From Chloroflexota bacterium (GTDB lineage Bacteria; Chloroflexota; Limnocylindria; Limnocylindrales; CSP1-4), in assembly GCA_021777365.1 (NCBI GenBank), contig JAJYDP010000311.1, positions 1-6,191 of the forward strand: 6,191 nucleotides of DNA, given 5' to 3'. A model generated the notes under the pieces. The model ran no database searches. It worked only from the letters and a program-made list of their open reading frames with translations, and was not told the DNA's origin. A program made the position numbers and the translations under genes. Position 1 is the first letter of the stretch; every line of letters starts with the position of its first letter. Shown here piece by piece: positions 1 through 5,162 of the stretch.

Positions 1-63
1 GCGCAGGGCGGCCAGGATCCAGCGCTCGGCGACGAGCACGCCGGCTTCGACCTTCGCCTTGTC
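1..63 (-). pseudogene. istA: IS21 transposase IstA, downstream fragment (catalytic Glu region)
   Basis: Read on the minus strand, the first 55 bases plus the core encode Asp-Lys-Ala-Lys-Val-Glu-Ala-Gly-Val, followed by a Val-Ala-Glu-Arg-Trp-Ile-Leu-Ala stretch. This is the conserved IS21 segment that holds the third catalytic acidic residue. The Glu codon is at 46-48 and corresponds to residue 259 of the rejoined protein. The gene continues past the left edge of the window. It is separated by 3.4 kb from its start and promoter, so this piece is not expected to be translated as transposase while the inner element is present. Confidence 0.88.
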
Positions 64-64
64 G
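56..64 (+). repeat. Left 9-bp core repeat (attL core) of the serine-recombinase element
   Basis: GCCTTGTCG is identical to 3461-3469. On its left is istA sequence and on its right is element sequence. Serine recombinases exchange strands at a central dinucleotide and leave a short identity shared by attL and attR. The symmetry of the flanking arms places that dinucleotide at TT (59-60). A transposase-type target duplication of 9 bp would look the same, but no DDE enzyme is encoded inside the element. Confidence 0.85.
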
Positions 65-74
65 TACGTCTTCA

Positions 75-111
75 ACTGCAGCCGGTGGGCCGGTTCCGCA
101 GCGATTCCGTG
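75..111 (+). repeat. Left arm of attP inverted repeat
   Basis: ACTGCA (75-80) and TGGGCCG (86-92), followed by a weaker continuation to about 111, match the reverse complement of 3413-3449 at roughly 24 of 35 positions with one single-base gap. The arm starts 10 bases inside the core. It is probably a binding half-site for the recombinase's DNA-binding domains. Confidence 0.7.
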
Positions 112-416
112 TGGCCCACCCGTTCCACCCGTTGCTCGGACGCGAGTTCGACCTCGTCGGATATGCCCATACCTGGGGGGAGCACCGGGTCTTCTTCCGC
201 GAGCCTGGCGACGTGCGGGTGCGCTCGCTGCCGGCGGGCTGGACCGACGTCGAGGGCCCGGACCCCTTCCTCGTGCTCGCTGCCGGCCGAACCTGCTTCC
301 GGGTCGACGACCTCGTCGCCCTCGTCCGGATCGTCGACGAGCTCGACGGGAGGTGTCACGGAGATTCTGCCGTTGATGTCAGCACGATTATGCCGAAACG
401 GCACCAGAGATGCTGA
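111..416 (+). CDS. DUF5372-like small protein of unknown function
   Basis: The predicted protein has 101 residues. It begins Val-Ala-His-Pro-Phe-His-Pro-Leu, then has a Trp-Gly-Glu motif with Arg-Val-Phe-Phe (residues about 22-29), Leu-Pro-Ala-Gly-Trp-Thr-Asp-Val (about 40-47) and an Ala-Gly-Arg..Phe-Arg-Val-Asp-Asp-Leu segment (about 57-68). From memory these are hallmarks of the DUF5372 family (related to Y4bD-type proteins), whose function is unknown. The GTG start is chosen because family members begin just before His-Pro-Phe-His-Pro; no clear ribosome binding site precedes it. The frame is open upstream through the core repeat. After about residue 80 the sequence no longer resembles the family, so the tail may be divergent. 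It has no visible promoter of its own. In the circular form it would lie downstream of the recombinase gene, so expression might depend on excision. Confidence 0.72.
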   Translation: MAHPFHPLLGREFDLVGYAHTWGEHRVFFREPGDVRVRSLPAGWTDVEGPDPFLVLAAGRTCFRVDDLVALVRIVDELDGRCHGDSAVDVSTIMPKRHQRC

Positions 417-480
417 TGGAATCGAGAGGTCGAAGATGCTCTCTGAGCGTGATGTTGCGAGATCCATCCCACCATGTCGG

Positions 481-508
481 TTGACGGCGACGATTGGAGC
501 GGCATAAT
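481..508 (+). promoter_or_regulatory. Sigma70-type promoter of the HTH-recombinase operon
   Basis: TTGACG at 481-486 and CATAAT at 503-508 are each one mismatch from consensus and are separated by 16 bases. Transcription should start near 514-516, leaving a leader of about 25 bases before the GTG at 541. The surrounding stretch (about 357-540) is visibly less G+C-rich than the rest of the element, as expected for a promoter region. The 124 bases between the DUF5372-like gene and the HTH gene hold no other clear signal. Confidence 0.72.
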
Positions 509-527
509 GATAGAGACATATCGTGCC

Positions 528-536
528 GAGGAGGAG
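528..536 (+). promoter_or_regulatory. Ribosome binding site of the HTH gene
   Basis: GAGGAGGAG contains a perfect GGAGG (530-534) six bases before the GTG at 541. This selects that start over the upstream in-frame GTG at 523, which would place the Shine-Dalgarno inside the coding region. Confidence 0.8.
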
Positions 537-540
537 CATC

Positions 541-1011
541 GTGGACGCCGCCGATGGCAAGCTCGCCGCGCTCCGTCGCCACCACGCCCAGCACCCACAC
601 CCCGCTGCGGTGCGCGACCCTGCGTTCGCGTCGGGCGACCCCTTCTTCGATCCACGGGATCTCGTCCAGGTCAGGTACGAGATGCTGCGCCGGGTCCGCG
701 AGGAGGGCCAGTCGGTGACCGCCACGGCGGCGGCCTTCGGTGTCTCGCGGCAAGGGTTCTATGCCGCGGCGGCGAGCTTCGAGCAGGCTGGGCTTCCGGG
801 GCTCGTGCCGGAGCGGCCCGGTCCGCGCCGGGCCCACAAGCTGTCCGAGCCGGTGGTCGACGTCCTGGCGGCGAGCCTCGCCGCGGACCCCTCACTCAAC
901 TCGGCCGATCTTGCTCGGATCGCCCAGGAGCAGTTCGGGATCGGCGTCCACCGGCGCAGCGTGGAGCGGGCGCTGGCGCGCCGAAAAAGGGGGCTCCGCC
1001 AGCGAGGGTGA
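541..1011 (+). CDS. Helix-turn-helix protein, first gene of recombinase operon
   Basis: The protein has 156 residues and is soluble, with no membrane segment. A Pro-Phe-Phe-Asp-Pro-Arg-Asp-Leu-Val-Gln-Val-Arg-Tyr-Glu-Met segment (about 34-48) leads into a helix-turn-helix at about 56-80 (Gly-Gln-Ser-Val-Thr-Ala..Phe-Gly-Val-Ser-Arg-Gln-Gly-Phe-Tyr). This is followed by Gly-Leu-Pro-Gly-Leu-Val-Pro and a basic Gly-Pro-Arg-Arg-Ala-His-Lys linker. A second HTH-like region (about 101-150) ends in Arg-Ser-Val-Glu-Arg-Ala-Leu-Ala-Arg-Arg-Lys. The paired arrangement resembles the DNA-binding N-terminal part of IS630/IS481-type transposases, but no catalytic domain follows. Its stop overlaps the next gene's GTG in a GTGA, so translation is probably coupled. 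Likely roles are autoregulation of the operon or a directionality or accessory factor for the recombinase; both are inference. Confidence 0.85.
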   Translation: MDAADGKLAALRRHHAQHPHPAAVRDPAFASGDPFFDPRDLVQVRYEMLRRVREEGQSVTATAAAFGVSRQGFYAAAASFEQAGLPGLVPERPGPRRAHKLSEPVVDVLAASLAADPSLNSADLARIAQEQFGIGVHRRSVERALARRKRGLRQRG

Positions 1012-1292
1012 GCGTGACCGCCTCGCCCGCGACGCTTGCCCGGACGTACGAGGCGCTCCGGGCGGGAGCGACCGGGATGCCCGTGACCGGGGTCCCGCGC
1101 GGTCTCGCCGTCCTGCGCGGCGGCGGAATGACGGCCTGGATGGCGGCCTGCCCACCCGACCGGAGCGTCACCGCGCGCGGGCGGCCGATGGTGCCGGTGA
1201 TGGAGCCGCACCTGGGCATCGGGCGCGAGCTCGTCGGCGTCCTCGCCGCGATGGCCCTGGCCCCTCGAACCCTCCCGGAGTCGATGTCGTGA
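1008..1292 (+). CDS. Small protein of unknown function between HTH and recombinase
   Basis: The product is 94 residues from GTG 1008, which overlaps the HTH stop as GTGA. GTG 1014 is an alternative that lies six bases after a GAGG and gives 92 residues. The protein reads Tyr-Glu-Ala-Leu-Arg-Ala-Gly-Ala-Thr-Gly-Met-Pro near residue 14, then Arg-Gly-Leu-Ala-Val-Leu-Arg-Gly-Gly-Gly-Met-Thr-Ala-Trp (about 35-48). It ends with a hydrophobic Gly-Val-Leu-Ala-Ala-Met-Ala-Leu helix (about 76-84). I recognise the Tyr-Glu-x-Leu-Arg..Gly-Met-x-Ala-Trp pattern from small proteins beside similar recombinases, but I know of no function. Its stop overlaps the recombinase start as GTGA. Position and coupling suggest an accessory to recombination. 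No cysteine pairs or signal peptide are seen. Confidence 0.7.
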   Translation: MSVTASPATLARTYEALRAGATGMPVTGVPRGLAVLRGGGMTAWMAACPPDRSVTARGRPMVPVMEPHLGIGRELVGVLAAMALAPRTLPESMS

Positions 1293-3460
1293 ACGCCGAG
1301 CAGCACAGCAAGATCAGCGCGTCCCACCTGCTGCGCCGGGCATACCTGTACGTCCGCCAGAGCACGCTGCGCCAGGTGCTGGAGAACACCGAGAGCACCA
1401 AGCGCCAGTACGCCCTGCGCGAGCGGGCGATCGCACTCGGCTGGCCGCCTGACCGGATCGTCGTCATCGACAGCGACCTCGGCCGCTCGGGTGCCGACAG
1501 CGATCGCGAGGGCTTCGCGCGCCTGGTCGCCGCGGTCGGGCTCGGCGAGGTCGGGGTGGTCCTGGGACTCGAGGTCAGCCGGCTCGCCCGCAGCTCGACC
1601 GACTGGCACCGCCTCCTCGAGATCTGCGCCCTCACCGACACCCTCATCTGCGACGAGGACGGCCTGTATGACCCCGGGCACTTCAACGACCGCCTGCTGC
1701 TCGGCCTCAAGGGGACGATGAGCGAGGCCGAGCTCCACGTCCTGCGGGCCCGCCTCCTCGGTGGTCAGCGGGCCAAGGCCAGCCGGGGCGAACTCGAGAT
1801 GCGCCTGCCGGTCGGCCTCGTCAATGATCCTGTGGGTCGGGTCGTCCTCGATCCGGACGCCGCGGTCGTGGCCGCCGTGCGGACGTTCTTTCTGACGTTC
1901 CGGCGGACCGGATCCGCGACTGCGACGGTCCGCCACTTCCGGGAGCAGGGCCTGCTGTTCCCGCGCCGGCTCGCCACCGGACCCCACGCCGGCGAAGTCG
2001 CCTGGGGGCCGCTCCTCCACCATCGTGCCCTGCGCGTCCTCAAGAACCCGCGGTACACGGGCGCCTTCGTGTACGGGCGGACCCGCGCCAGGCGAACCGC
2101 GACCGGGACCGAGTCCAGGATCCGGCTGCCGCGCGAGGAGTGGCACACCCTCCTGCTCGACCGCTTTCCGGCGTACATCAGTTGGGACGAGTACGAGGCG
2201 AACCTGCGCCGCCTGGCCGAGAACGCCCAGGCCAACGGCGCCGACCGACGGGCGGGGCCGCCGCGGGAGGGTCCGGCGCTCCTCCAGGGCCTTGTCGTGT
2301 GCGGTCGCTGCGGCGGGCGGATGGGGGTCGGCTACTATCGCGCCCACGCCACGCTCGTTCCCGAGTACCACTGCCAGCGCGAGGGGATCGAGCACGCCGG
2401 GCCGCTCTGCGCCCGGATCGTCGGCCACGGGATCGACCGCGCGATCGGCGAGCTCCTCGTGGAGACCGTCAGCCCGCTCGCGCTCGAGGCGGCCCTCGGC
2501 ATCGAGGCCGAGCTCGCGGCCCGCGCGGCCGAGGCCGACGGCCTGCGGCGGGCTCAGGTCGAGCGGGCCCGCTATGAGGCCGAGCTCGCCCAGCGCCGGT
2601 ACCTGCGGGTCGATCCCGACAATCGCCTGGTGGCAGATTCGCTCGAGGCCGACTGGAACGCGAAGCTGCGGGCGCTCGCCGACGCGCAGGAGGCGTACGA
2701 GCGGGCCAGCGGGGCCGAGCGGGGGCTCGTCGACGAGGGGCAGCGGGCCCGGATCCTCGCCCTCGCCACCGACTTCCCGAGGCTCTGGGCGGATCCGGCG
2801 ACGCCCCAGCGGGAGCGCAAGCGGATGGTCCGCCTCCTCGTCGACGACGTCACGCTCCTGCGCACGGACGAGCTCGTGGCCCACGTCCGCTTCCGGGGTG
2901 GCGCGACCCGCACCGTGCGGCTGCCGCTGCCACTCGATGCCGCCGATCTCCGGCGGACCGATCCCGCCGTGGTTGCCCAACTCGACCGCCTGCTCGACGA
3001 TCACACCGACGCCGAGGCGGCCGAGCTCCTTAACGCGGCCGGCCTGCAGCCGGGCGTCGCCGCGCAGTTCAACGCCGCCATCGTGGTGCATCTCCGGCAC
3101 AAGTACGGGCTCACCGACCGGTTCACCCGCCTGCGCGCCCGTGGCCTCCTGACCCTGCCGGAGATCAGCGTGGTCCTCGGCGCACATCCGGCGACCGTCA
3201 AGGTCTGGGCGCGCGAGGGCCGCATCCCGTCCGTGCTTGCCAGGGACAACGGCGTCCGCCTCTTCCCGCGCCCAGCCGACCTCGACCGCCCCTGCGGCTG
3301 GTGTGGCAGCCCCATCCCGGCCCGACCCGCCCTCCGGGGCGGCAAGAGGTGGTGCAGTGCGCGCTGTTGCTACGCTGCGTACCGAAGCCGCAAGCGCGCC
3401 GGCGCGGCGCGCCATGGTTCGATGCCCGACACGGCCCATGAGGTGCAGTCAGTTGCATAA
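1289..3460 (+). CDS. Large serine recombinase (integrase) with C-terminal HTH and zinc cluster
   Basis: The protein has 723 residues and would catalyse site-specific integration and excision through a covalent phosphoserine link. The resolvase domain (about 17-150) has Tyr-Val-Arg-Gln-Ser with catalytic Ser25 and the Ser-Arg-Leu-Ala-Arg motif (Arg98, Arg101). The Recombinase domain (about 170-300) opens with Leu-Pro-Val-Gly and contains Asn-Pro-Arg-Tyr-Thr-Gly (253-258). A zinc ribbon follows with Cys338, Cys341, Cys362 and Cys374, then a charged coiled-coil-like stretch (about 395-480). The extra C-terminus holds a MerR-like HTH (about 620-650) and a second Cys-x2-Cys..Cys-x3-Cys cluster (669, 672, 689, 693). 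The GTG start has GGAG eight bases upstream and overlaps the preceding stop. The frame is open further upstream, but the recombinase fold begins here. The TAA stop directly abuts the right core repeat, so the last codons double as the attachment-site arm. Confidence 0.95.
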   Translation: MNAEQHSKISASHLLRRAYLYVRQSTLRQVLENTESTKRQYALRERAIALGWPPDRIVVIDSDLGRSGADSDREGFARLVAAVGLGEVGVVLGLEVSRLARSSTDWHRLLEICALTDTLICDEDGLYDPGHFNDRLLLGLKGTMSEAELHVLRARLLGGQRAKASRGELEMRLPVGLVNDPVGRVVLDPDAAVVAAVRTFFLTFRRTGSATATVRHFREQGLLFPRRLATGPHAGEVAWGPLLHHRALRVLKNPRYTGAFVYGRTRARRTATGTESRIRLPREEWHTLLLDRFPAYISWDEYEANLRRLAENAQANGADRRAGPPREGPALLQGLVVCGRCGGRMGVGYYRAHATLVPEYHCQREGIEHAGPLCARIVGHGIDRAIGELLVETVSPLALEAALGIEAELAARAAEADGLRRAQVERARYEAELAQRRYLRVDPDNRLVADSLEADWNAKLRALADAQEAYERASGAERGLVDEGQRARILALATDFPRLWADPATPQRERKRMVRLLVDDVTLLRTDELVAHVRFRGGATRTVRLPLPLDAADLRRTDPAVVAQLDRLLDDHTDAEAAELLNAAGLQPGVAAQFNAAIVVHLRHKYGLTDRFTRLRARGLLTLPEISVVLGAHPATVKVWAREGRIPSVLARDNGVRLFPRPADLDRPCGWCGSPIPARPALRGGKRWCSARCCYAAYRSRKRAGAARHGSMPDTAHEVQSVA
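3413..3449 (-). repeat. Right arm of attP inverted repeat, inside the recombinase gene
   Basis: CGGCCCA (3432-3438) and TGCAGT (3444-3449) are the reverse complements of the left-arm blocks, with a weaker match continuing to about 3413. The arm ends 11 bases before the core. It lies wholly within the last 16 or so codons of the recombinase, so this stretch is constrained both as protein and as DNA site. Confidence 0.7.
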
Positions 3461-3469
3461 GCCTTGTCG
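3461..3469 (+). repeat. Right 9-bp core repeat (attR core)
   Basis: GCCTTGTCG is identical to 56-64. It immediately follows the recombinase TAA and immediately precedes istA sequence. With the left arm it reconstructs attP; with the istA flanks it reconstructs attB. Confidence 0.85.
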
Positions 3470-4227
3470 CGCGGCCGGTGGGGCCGGGCGGGGAGGACGG
3501 CGCACCCGTAATGGACGGCCAGTTCCTCGTAGGTGCGGTTGAGCAGGGGCTCGTAGCGGTGGGCCTGGGTGACCGCGGCGTGCAGGTTATCCGGCACCAG
3601 GATGTGCGGCGCGCCCCCGAAGTACTCGAAGGCGTGGACGTGCGCGTCGACCCAGTCGGGCAGCGCCTGGGAGGCGAGCGCCTCGGCATAGGTGTAGCTG
3701 CTGGCGCCGAGCACGGCCACGAAGAGCTCGGCCTGGCGGATCTCCCCGCTTCTCGGATCGACGATCGGGAGTGTGTCGCCGCCGAAGTCGAGGAAACACT
3801 TCTCGCCGGCGCGGTGCTCCTGGCGCATGACCACGTCGAGGCGGCGCTGCCAGAGCCGGTAGTGGCGGCAGAACTGGCTGTACTGGTAGCCCGCGGGGGC
3901 GCTCGCCTTGTACTCCATCCAGAGCAGCTGCAGGGTGACGCCCTTGCGGCGCAGCTCGCGGTGGATCGTGGCCCAGTCGGGCAGCGGCCGGCTGGCGCTG
4001 GGCGGCGGGGCCGCCGAGCGGAACAGGCGCGCCTCCAGGGCGGCATCGTCGAGCCCCTCGGGCAGGGGCCAGGCGAGGCTCGCCCGTCGGGCGCGGGCCA
4101 CGTGGTCGGCCACCGTGGTGGTGGGCATCCCGAGCGCGATGCCCACCTGGCGCCGGCTCAATCCCTCGGCCAGGGTCAATCGCAGGACTTCGCGGATCTT
4201 GCGCATGGCGGATCGGGGGCGCGGCAT
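3461..4227 (-). pseudogene. istA: IS21 transposase IstA, N-terminal fragment (residues 1-256)
   Basis: On the minus strand from the ATG at 4227, an N-terminal HTH (Leu-Ala-Glu-Gly-Leu-Ser-Arg-Arg-Gln-Val..Thr-Thr-Thr-Val, about 19-40) is followed by the IS21-typical Trp-Pro-Leu-Pro-Glu-Gly-Leu-Asp-Asp. The integrase core follows, with Asp147 (Asp-Phe-Gly-Gly-Asp) and Asp213 (Pro-Asp-Asn-Leu). The frame reaches Arg-Asp-Lys-Ala256, then crosses into the inner element, adding about 30 foreign residues before a stop at 3370. The missing Glu259 is encoded at 46-48, so the spacing of the second Asp and the Glu (45 residues between) fits the family. As it stands the enzyme lacks its third catalytic residue. 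The conserved motifs look otherwise undamaged, which suggests a recent insertion or a reversible one. Confidence 0.92.
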
Positions 4228-4233
4228 CGGCAT

Positions 4234-4238
4234 CCTCC
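4234..4238 (-). promoter_or_regulatory. Ribosome binding site of istA
   Basis: GGAGG on the minus strand lies six bases before the ATG at 4227. It abuts another in-frame ATG (4233), which is too close to be used. The site therefore rules out the longer 4287 start. No convincing -35/-10 pair for istA was found between it and the IS end. Confidence 0.72.
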
Positions 4239-4315
4239 TCGAACGTCCGTCCGGATCGTTCAGGGAGCATGCCGGTGCCCGGCTCACCTCACCGCGTCAG
4301 CGCCCCCCGACGGGG

Positions 4316-4400
4316 TGTTCGGAAACCCCGGAACGCTGTTCGGATTGGATCGGAATGGGTGTTCGGATTGGATCGGAACCGGTGTTCGGAAACCCGCGGA
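4316..4400 (+). repeat. IS21 multiple terminal repeats (four copies)
   Basis: TGTTCGGA starts at 4316, 4337, 4360 and 4383, spaced 21, 23 and 23 bases, each followed by CGGAA after six or seven bases. Copies 2 and 3 are identical over 19 bases (TGTTCGGATTGGATCGGAA). Copies 1 and 4 share TGTTCGGAAACCC, giving an A-B-B-A order. IS21-family ends usually carry several such internal repeats, which bind the transposase. Confidence 0.85.
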
Positions 4401-4407
4401 ATCCACA

Positions 4408-4868
4408 CCGACCGCGAGAGCGACGTCGTGGAGTTCAAGCAACAGGTTCCGAGCGACGAGGCTGGCAAGGCGAAGGTCATGAAGACCGTCTGCGCGTTTG
4501 CCAACGGCCAGGGCGGCTCCGTTCTCTTCGGGATCGATGACGACGGAGTCGTGATCGGGGTTGCCGCCGACGCAGTTGATCGCCTGAAGGACCAACTGAC
4601 ACAGACTGTCGGCTCCTGGGTGGAACCGCGACCTCGGATTGACTTCGCGACCCTGCCGCTCGACGCCGAAGACCGCGTGGTTCTGGAACTGCGCGTCGAG
4701 GCAGGCTCCGGTCTCTACGGATGCCACGCCCGTCTGGGGGACGTCCCGGCTGCCTACATCCGGCACCATGCGATCACGGTGCGAGCGAGGCCGGGAGAGA
4801 TCGAGAGCATCGTCCGCGCCCGGACCCCGTCGATAGCTTCACCCCACGCGTGGGGATCCTTCGTCTGA
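4408..4868 (+). pseudogene. AlbA_2/Schlafen-type putative DNA-binding protein, 5'-truncated by the IS
   Basis: The frame encodes Glu-Ser-Asp-Val-Val-Glu-Phe-Lys (from 4416), then Cys-Ala-Phe-Ala-Asn-Gly-Gln-Gly-Gly-Ser-Val-Leu-Phe-Gly-Ile-Asp-Asp-Asp-Gly (about 4488-4545). It ends with an Ala-Tyr-Ile-Arg..Ala-Arg-Pro-Gly-Glu-Ile segment (about 4752-4800). This order is that of the AlbA_2 domain (PF04326), found in many proteins annotated as ATP-binding or putative transcriptional regulators. No good start lies between the IS end and the domain. The frame runs open into the IS repeats, with candidate starts only at GTG 4359 or ATG 4269 inside the IS, so the native N-terminus is probably on the far side of the IS. 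A fusion translated from the IS end is possible. The C-terminus after Arg-Ala-Arg-Thr-Pro is short and contains an odd palindrome. Confidence 0.75.
4842..4855. repeat. Perfect 14-bp palindrome
   Basis: CCCCACGCGTGGGG has no loop and sits in the last codons of the AlbA_2 frame. The sequence, followed by AT, resembles the stem of type I-E CRISPR repeats of high-GC bacteria, but only one copy is present. It is not followed by a T-run, so it is a poor intrinsic terminator. Confidence 0.6.
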
Positions 4869-5162
4869 CCAAGCGCGCAATGGTGGCGGGGCGGCCGGCT
4901 TGGTGGACCGCGGGGGTAGGCCATCACAAAGAAGCGCCGAACCACGGCGATCCGCTCGGTCATGCGGATGCGACTGCCCACTGCTCCAGACCCGGGAGGA
5001 CTTCGATCAGGCTGCCTGGACATCCCCCGATCTCGTCGATCGGCCCGCGCCTTGAGTCTGCCCCGTATGCCGAACCGGGCCGGGAAGGCTACTTCGCGGC
5101 GCTCGCCGACGTCCAGGATTGGCGCGCTTGCTCGACCTTGTGGTTCAGATCGAATGTGCTGC
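4869..5162. other. Intergenic stretch between convergent genes, no supported gene
   Basis: These 294 bases lie between the AlbA_2 stop and the permease stop, which face each other. Short open frames exist on both strands, but none has a recognisable domain, a ribosome binding site or an expected neighbour. No hairpin with a T-run, tRNA-like cloverleaf or tandem repeat was seen. It may contain decayed gene remnants; the plus-strand frame around 5065-5160 looks protein-like but is not recognised. Confidence 0.5.

Larger units (their letters stand above)
56..3469 (+). mobile_element. Serine-recombinase integrative element inserted in istA
   Basis: The boundaries are seen directly. GCCTTGTCG occurs at 56-64 and at 3461-3469, and the istA reading frame is broken exactly between them. 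Deleting one repeat plus the intervening 3396 bases restores the transposase frame: the codons for Arg-Asp-Lys-Ala on the right join those for Lys-Val-Glu-Ala-Gly-Val on the left. The element carries a DUF5372-like gene, an HTH gene, a small unknown gene and a large serine recombinase, all on the plus strand. Imperfect inverted repeats flank the core at both ends. No DDE transposase or tyrosine recombinase is present, so the serine recombinase is the natural mobilising enzyme. Integration and excision activity is inferred. Confidence 0.9.
1..4407 (-). mobile_element. IS21-family insertion sequence, partial, interrupted by another element
   Basis: The transposase gene istA is read on the minus strand and the istA-proximal terminus lies at the right, with four spaced TGTTCGGA repeats typical of IS21-family ends. 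The outer boundary is inferred at about 4407, where the minus strand begins TGTGGATTCC. This agrees with the 5'-TG rule for the family, and host-gene reading (AlbA_2) begins right after it. The left part, which should hold the rest of istA and the ATPase gene istB, lies outside the window. The copy is inactive as it stands because a 3.4-kb element splits istA just before its catalytic glutamate. Family assignment is firm; the exact end is an estimate. Confidence 0.8.

Noticed and set aside
424..443. GAGAG-N10-CTCTC dyad upstream of the operon promoter
   Set aside because: A five-base stem with a ten-base loop is expected by chance, and it is too far from the -35 to support an operator call.
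740..1288. Upstream in-frame extension of the recombinase (906 residues)
   Set aside because: It overlaps the HTH and 94-residue genes, translates to low-complexity sequence, and the fold begins at about residue 17 from GTG 1289, which has its own GGAG.
896..3439. Very long minus-strand open frame (847 codons) opposite the recombinase
   Set aside because: It is a high-GC antisense shadow: low-complexity Gly/Arg/Pro/Ala-rich translation with no domain, while the plus strand encodes unmistakable recombinase motifs.
56..3469. 9-bp repeats as a target-site duplication from a DDE transposon
   Set aside because: The element encodes no DDE transposase, and the arms are symmetric about the repeat itself, which fits a serine-integrase core better.
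3478..4482. Plus-strand open frame antisense to istA
   Set aside because: No recognisable domain; istA on the minus strand explains the sequence.
4842..4920. CRISPR array
   Set aside because: Only one clear repeat-like unit; the second is about half matched and no regular spacers follow.
4754..5023. Minus-strand 89-codon frame across the end of the AlbA_2 gene
   Set aside because: No ribosome binding site or domain; it overlaps the AlbA_2 frame and is Arg/Pro-rich like a shadow.
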